DNA of 64,000 bases, taken from the NCBI GenBank assembly GCA_050260675.1, contig JBLNCN010000010.1:62001-126000 (forward strand), read 5' to 3'. Numbering within the stretch: position 1 is the stretch's first letter; each line of letters starts with the position of its first letter. Shown piece by piece: positions 59,482 to 64,000 of this stretch. This DNA comes from JBBDIP01 sp050260675 (lineage in GTDB: Bacteria > Bacillota > Sulfobacillia > Fermentithermobacillales > Fermentithermobacillaceae). The notes under the pieces were generated by a model. The model was not told the origin of the DNA and ran no database searches. It was given only the letters and a program-made list of their open reading frames with translations. Made by a program: the position numbers and the translations under genes.

Positions 59482-62426
59482 TGACGCGTGGCAGGAGTCT
59501 TCTGAACGGGAGTTTGGCGCTGCTCACGGTCTGCGCTGTCGTCCTCAGTCCCTTCGGTTCGCCGGGTTCGCCCGCGTCCATTCTCCTCACCGGTGTTGCT
59601 CTACCGTCCGGCGCCGGTTCCAACTTCGTGTCACTCGCGGCGAAGATGGGCACTCCCGTGGAGCCGGCTACCGCCGGTTGGGTGGCCCGCCACAACCTCG
59701 ACATGTTGGGGATCTCCGAGTTTGTGAAAGCGACGCAGGTTACGGGTGCCGGCCAGACCATAGCTTTTGTCGACACCGGTATCGATCCCGTCACTTTCGC
59801 GACGCGCACCGGCGGCGGCCAGATCAGGATGAAGGATTGGGTTGACCTGACCGGGGAAGGCACGGTCACATCCTTCACTGCATGCAGAGCAGAGAACGGC
59901 TACCTGTCCGTCGGTCAGGCGCAGCTCAAGCTCGGTGCAGCGCGGAGCAGAAGCGATAGGTACCTCGTGGGGACTCTGCCTCGAGCGATTGTGTCGCAAA
60001 TGGGCCCACTGCGCGAGGTCTACTTCGTTCTTGTCGATACCGACGCCGCGGGAATCTACAACTCTGTCATCATCGACACCGATAGCGACCTGACCCTGGA
60101 GGATGAGTTCCTGCTTCGAAAGTTCGGTTCGGATCAGAGCTCCGCAACCGTTCAGATCGACGAGCAGACTAGGGTCTCGGTCCTTGTGTCTGATGTAGCC
60201 TTGGACGGCCAAAAGGTCACGTTCGGCTTCGACCTTAGCGGGCATGGGACCAGTCTTGCTGTCATAGCCTGCGGGTCCGGCTCCTACCCGGGTGTGGCGC
60301 CGGGCGCCAACGTGATCTCCATCAAGGCCATTGGTTCTCAGCGTACCGGCAACTGGGCGGACGTTCGCCGCGGCATAGAGTATGCCCTGTCCGCCAGGGC
60401 AGGCGTGATCCTCGTCGGGTCTGTCCCGCAGCAGTCACAGCCTGACCCCGAGTGGACGGACCTTCAGCAGCGAGTCCTAAAGGCAGGAGCCCAATTGGTT
60501 ATGCCCGCGGGAAACAACGGTCCCGGAGCAGGGACCATAACCACGACGGCCCTTCGCGACGCCACTGTGATGGTATCGGGCTACATGCCCGCGGGTAGCG
60601 CGAATGCACTGTTCAAAACTTCCTACTCGGCCGACGTATGGTATCCCATTTCGTCATGCGGGCCTGATAGAAACGGCGACGCGGGTCCCCTCGCCATGGC
60701 TCCGGCTATTACGGCCGTGCCGCTGGCAGGCCACCTGCCAGACTCCACGTTCATGTTGATGGAGGGCACGTCGGTATCGGCTGCCTACGCGGCGGGTTCT
60801 CTGGTACTCCTAAGGCAGGCCGCTGTGACTGCGCTTGGTCAGCCTTCGCCGTCCGCAAGTCAGGTGTATCGCAGTCTGTCCGAGGGCTCGCGGCCCCTCC
60901 CAGATCTTGCTTCTGTGGAGCAGGGTAGTGGGCGAATGGACATCGCGCGGGCTTGGGACTTCCTGAAGCGAGGATCCGGCGATAGCAACATCAGGCTCGT
61001 ACGAAAGTGGGACGGCTTGGTCGAGTCTGCCGGTACTTGGCTCAAGGGAACAACGCTTGGCGCCATGCCCTTGTGGGTCGACAGCTTCGCGCCGCGGTCA
61101 CGGATTGTAGGTCTGAGCAGCACAGCACCGTGGCTCTCGTTCCAAAGCAACCATCTGTCGCTCAGGCCAGTCAGCCAGAGGGGCACTCTCGCCCTAGGAC
61201 AGGGAAGCTTGACACCCGGGTTCTACAGCGCCGACATTGTGGCCAATGATCTCGAGACTCCCGGCGTCGACGGACGCCTTACGGTCAGTGTTTCCGTGCC
61301 CCACCGGTTCAACCTGAGCGGCATGGCTTCGTTCAACATGGGGATAGACTCTTCTAGGCCGGTGGACCGGCAGTTCATCCGCATGCCCGAGACGGCAGAA
61401 TCGGTCAGGATCAACATTTCGGCCACCGGATCAGGAACCCACTACGCCTTGTACAACCCGGAAGGGCTCTTGGTCAGCCAGGGGGCTGCCGGGGCTTCGA
61501 CCACCCTAAGGATTGGAATACCGGAGCCCGGGCTTTGGCAGATATGTCTGTTCGCAGCGAACCTCGGAGCGCCTGCGAGCGCCAGAGTGGAGGCGTCCCT
61601 CGACGGCTTCGCCGCCGAGGATCTCGGCGTGTCAGGTCAGTCGCAGTACTTCCTCGCGCATCTTGGAGCCGGCAAATATGAGTTCAAGTACCTGGGTCCC
61701 GATTCAGCGTCCGAGTGGCGCCAGAGGCAGTCGATATCGCTTCCGGCCAATACGAGCACTCAGATCGCGTTCGCAGTCACCGACAGCTCGGCCAAGATGT
61801 TCTCCTTCAGCTTCGGAACTGCGACAGGCAGCTATCTTATGGCCTATCTCATCAGATTCGATGCGACCCTCGGTAAGTGGGTCGACGTGGCGAAGGGGAT
61901 AACCAGGGCCTCAGGGTTTGGCGAGATTACCGTGGACAGTCCGCCGCCGGGCAACTATATGGCCTACGTTGAAGCCTATGGGACGGGGCATCGGGTCTAT
62001 GTTGAGATGGATGCCCTTATCCTCCGCGCAGAGACGGACGGTCCCGCGCCTGTCGTCAGCATGAATGCCAGCGCCGGCACGACAGGGACCCTAACTGTGA
62101 CCCCAAGGCAGAGCGAGGGTGAGGCCAGGACTATCGTAGTCACCCGTGCGTCGGATGGGAAGGTCGCGGGCGTCTTCAGCAGGGCTCTGGTGGCGCCATC
62201 CGAATCACCGGTCGTTCAATTGACAGGTGGCCAGGGCGTGAAGACCATCCGCGCTTGGAGCAGGTCGGATATGAAGCCGCTCGACATCCTCGTCACCGTG
62301 GGCTCGGCCAGTTACCAGCTCACCGAGGGCCGGGTCACCACCGGAGTGACGGAAGGCCAGATTGTCAGCATTCCGACAAAGGATGGAAGCCGCATGCTAC
62401 TGTTGCCGTCTTCCCCCACGAGGTAG
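59481..62426 (+). CDS. Subtilisin-family (S8) secreted serine protease
   Basis: 981 residues. A short signal peptide (SLLNGSLALLTVCAVVLSPFG) comes first. The catalytic triad is Asp98 (IAFVDTGID), His255 (SGHGTSLAVIACG) and Ser431 (MEGTSVSAAYAAG), with the oxyanion Asn in MPAGNNGPG. About 130 residues between Asp and His carry an insertion not typical of simple subtilisins. The C-terminal half (about 490-981) holds beta-sandwich-like domains without obvious anchors; surface attachment may come from the SLH partner encoded just upstream. Confidence 0.92.
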   Translation: MTRGRSLLNGSLALLTVCAVVLSPFGSPGSPASILLTGVALPSGAGSNFVSLAAKMGTPVEPATAGWVARHNLDMLGISEFVKATQVTGAGQTIAFVDTGIDPVTFATRTGGGQIRMKDWVDLTGEGTVTSFTACRAENGYLSVGQAQLKLGAARSRSDRYLVGTLPRAIVSQMGPLREVYFVLVDTDAAGIYNSVIIDTDSDLTLEDEFLLRKFGSDQSSATVQIDEQTRVSVLVSDVALDGQKVTFGFDLSGHGTSLAVIACGSGSYPGVAPGANVISIKAIGSQRTGNWADVRRGIEYALSARAGVILVGSVPQQSQPDPEWTDLQQRVLKAGAQLVMPAGNNGPGAGTITTTALRDATVMVSGYMPAGSANALFKTSYSADVWYPISSCGPDRNGDAGPLAMAPAITAVPLAGHLPDSTFMLMEGTSVSAAYAAGSLVLLRQAAVTALGQPSPSASQVYRSLSEGSRPLPDLASVEQGSGRMDIARAWDFLKRGSGDSNIRLVRKWDGLVESAGTWLKGTTLGAMPLWVDSFAPRSRIVGLSSTAPWLSFQSNHLSLRPVSQRGTLALGQGSLTPGFYSADIVANDLETPGVDGRLTVSVSVPHRFNLSGMASFNMGIDSSRPVDRQFIRMPETAESVRINISATGSGTHYALYNPEGLLVSQGAAGASTTLRIGIPEPGLWQICLFAANLGAPASARVEASLDGFAAEDLGVSGQSQYFLAHLGAGKYEFKYLGPDSASEWRQRQSISLPANTSTQIAFAVTDSSAKMFSFSFGTATGSYLMAYLIRFDATLGKWVDVAKGITRASGFGEITVDSPPPGNYMAYVEAYGTGHRVYVEMDALILRAETDGPAPVVSMNASAGTTGTLTVTPRQSEGEARTIVVTRASDGKVAGVFSRALVAPSESPVVQLTGGQGVKTIRAWSRSDMKPLDILVTVGSASYQLTEGRVTTGVTEGQIVSIPTKDGSRMLLLPSSPTR

Positions 62427-62512
62427 AATTGCGGTAGTGCCTGAGTGCATCGTTTAACCTATAAAAGCTGAGTCGAGTGACCCAAGGACACCCCACAGGG
62501 AAGTGTGTTTAG

Positions 62513-63958
62513 TTGAGGAAAACCAGCCGCAGTATTCGCATCATATTGGCTCTCACGGTCTGCCTACAGGTTGTCTGGGCAGGCATCTCCCCTGCGGAAG
62601 CTGCCCCGCAGACTCCGAGCGCCGATGTTACCTTCAGCCTCACTCTTTCCCCCGAGGAGAAGGTCCTGTTCGACGACCTCATGCAGATAAAGAACCTGAT
62701 CGAGCAGGTGCATCCGACAGGGGCATCGATGAAAGCTATCTACGAAGGCATGATCCGCGGGCTTTTGGACAGCCTGAACGACCCGTATTCGTCCTATCTG
62801 ACTCAGGACGAACTTGTCAGCTTTACTAGCTCATTTAGTGACACCTACACGGGGATCGGGGTCACGATAACTGTGGTCGACGAAAAGGTGACCGTTATGA
62901 GCGTCCTTGAGGGTTCACCGGCTGAAGCTGCAGGGGTGCAGGCGGAAGACATAATTCTCTCCGTCAACGGGCAGGAGTTTGGGACGCTTGAAGAGGCCTC
63001 CAACGCCCTCAGGGGCTATCCGGGCACCAGCGTGACGATGCTGGTCAGTCGCCCGTCGACCGGCGACATTATCAGTTTCTCAATAACCCGAGCCGTTATC
63101 TCGACCGACAGACTGCGGGCTGAGGATCTGGGTGATGGGCTTTACTTCCTCAAGATAGGCAGGTTCACTGACGGGGTCCTCTCCCAGTTTCCGAGCGAGA
63201 TGGAGAGGATCAAAGCGGCCGGAGCCAGAGGGCTGGTCCTTGATCTGCGCAGCAATCCTGGCGGCCTGCTCGATGCAGGAGTTGAGGTAGCGAAGCACCT
63301 CATCCCGAAGGGCCCTGTAGTCATCCTGCAAGGGAAGAGCGGGCAGCAGACCATCTTGAACAACCTGGATACCCAGCCAATCCCCGTAGTGATCTTGGTG
63401 AATGGCGGGACTGCCAGCTCGTCGGAGATAGTTGCTGGCGCAGTCCGCGACACCGGCGTCGGGCGGTTAGTCGGAACCAAGACTTACGGAAAGGGCTGCA
63501 TCCAGCAGGTCGCCGCCCTAGGTGACAATCTCGGCGGCATCCGGCTCACTACTGCCAACTATTTGACTCCGTCAGGTCGGGCCATCGGCGGCGTCGGCCT
63601 GGAGCCGGACGTTATCGTTGAAGCTGTCCGCATAAACGCCCCGAACGATATTCGATACAAGCGAGATATGAAGCCGGGTATGGTTGGGCTCGACGTTCTT
63701 GCCCTGCAAGAGAATCTCAATTTCCTCGGGTACAATGCCTCTCAGCCCGACGGGGTCTATGGGCCTGCGACTGCTGCAGCGGTCAGCCGGTTTCTGGCCG
63801 ATCAGAAGGCCACGTACCGGGGCATCGTGGGGGTCGCTGAGGTCGAACTCATCACCAAGGCTACCAACCAAAAGGCTATGAACCCGCCGGACACTGTTCG
63901 GGAGAAGGGCATCGAGGTCCTGAGAGCCCGGGTTACGGAAGGCGAGTGGAAGCACTGA
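62513..63958 (+). CDS. S41 carboxy-terminal processing protease (CtpA/CtpB type)
   Basis: 481 residues. Signal peptide (IRIILALTVCLQVVWAGISPAEAA), a PDZ domain (about 105-190, YTGIGVTITVVDEKVTVMSV), the peptidase core with catalytic Ser302 (GGTASSSEIVAG) and Lys327 (TYGKGCIQ), 25 residues apart as in known CTPs, and a C-terminal peptidoglycan-binding domain (about 385-450, DVLALQENLNFLGYNASQPDGVYGPATAAAV in parts). TTG start at 62513. In spore formers such enzymes cut signalling proteins in envelope compartments. Confidence 0.94.
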   Translation: MRKTSRSIRIILALTVCLQVVWAGISPAEAAPQTPSADVTFSLTLSPEEKVLFDDLMQIKNLIEQVHPTGASMKAIYEGMIRGLLDSLNDPYSSYLTQDELVSFTSSFSDTYTGIGVTITVVDEKVTVMSVLEGSPAEAAGVQAEDIILSVNGQEFGTLEEASNALRGYPGTSVTMLVSRPSTGDIISFSITRAVISTDRLRAEDLGDGLYFLKIGRFTDGVLSQFPSEMERIKAAGARGLVLDLRSNPGGLLDAGVEVAKHLIPKGPVVILQGKSGQQTILNNLDTQPIPVVILVNGGTASSSEIVAGAVRDTGVGRLVGTKTYGKGCIQQVAALGDNLGGIRLTTANYLTPSGRAIGGVGLEPDVIVEAVRINAPNDIRYKRDMKPGMVGLDVLALQENLNFLGYNASQPDGVYGPATAAAVSRFLADQKATYRGIVGVAEVELITKATNQKAMNPPDTVREKGIEVLRARVTEGEWKH

Positions 63959-63976
63959 GTGCCGGAGGCGAATAGA

Positions 63977-64000
63977 ATGAACCTACCTACGTCCATGATC
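63977..64000 (+). CDS. Possible start of a further gene, cut by the window edge
   Basis: An ATG at 63977 lies 7 bases after GGAGGCG and opens eight codons (MNLPTSMI) before the sequence ends. Too short to identify. Confidence 0.3.

Noticed and set aside
1..64000. CRISPR arrays, insertion sequences, integrases, phage genes
   Set aside because: No regularly spaced repeats, transposase motifs or phage structural genes were seen.

Overview
The window is GC-rich DNA from the chromosome of a Gram-positive, probably anaerobic endospore former of the Bacillota. Several gene orders match the Bacillus/Clostridia core: rpsF-ssb-rpsR-yybS-rplI-lonC-dnaB, tadA-SRP RNA-dnaX-ybaB-recR-yaaL-bofA, and PBP-speE-speB-argS ... 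rpoE-pyrG. BofA, a spore-type Lon, the SCIFF peptide with its maturase, S-layer-homology (SLH) proteins and a lysine-fermentation operon support this. Many genes start with TTG or GTG. The altered ArgRS signature and the short (about 296 aa) diaminopimelate dehydrogenase recall Symbiobacterium-like deep-branching lineages; that placement is inference.

Layout. 0-8.7 kb: ribosomal and replication core (cvpA-like, DUF951, rpsF, ssb, rpsR, yybS, rplI, lonC, dnaB) and an FAD oxidoreductase. 8.8-14.0 kb: an ArsB/NhaD-like transporter, an orphan promoter with a candidate small RNA, tRNA-Ser(UGA), an accessory Schlafen/AlbA_2 regulator, thrC and thrB. 14.0-15.4 kb: five tRNA genes (Ser-GCU, Arg-ACG, Arg-CCU, Ser-CGA, Ser-GGA) around tadA, then the large SRP RNA. 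15.4-19.8 kb: a small nucleotidyltransferase-like gene, dnaX, ybaB, recR, yaaL, bofA. 19.9-29.4 kb: envelope genes (two M23 peptidases, murA, HtrA protease, class A PBP) enclosing the SCIFF peptide/radical-SAM pair. 29.5-33.0 kb: speE, speB, argS.

33.2-42.3 kb: a lysine-fermentation module made of a PAS/sigma-54 activator, kdd, kamA, kamB, kamC, kamD and kamE. A consensus -24/-12 promoter lies inside the last codons of the activator gene, 31 bp before kdd. 42.4-44.4 kb: rpoE and pyrG with an attenuator-like hairpin between them. 44.4-45.2 kb: a repeat-rich non-coding stretch ending in a strong terminator. 45.2-51.5 kb: ddh, a carboxyltransferase, a PhzF-family protein, a membrane-anchored GH26-like glycosidase and pyroglutamyl peptidase. 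51.5-64 kb: a cell-surface region with a major acidic SLH protein behind a long structured leader, a MacAB-like efflux system, a second SLH protein overlapping a subtilisin, and a CtpA-type protease.

The strongest leads are the sigma-54-controlled kam operon inserted in a conserved housekeeping block, the kamB/kamC junction where kamC has no normal start and a -1 slip at a G run would join the two frames, the candidate ncRNA at 10.15 kb, and the motif-dense non-coding region after pyrG. Reading was by eye; family names rest on recognised motifs and gene order, not on searches.
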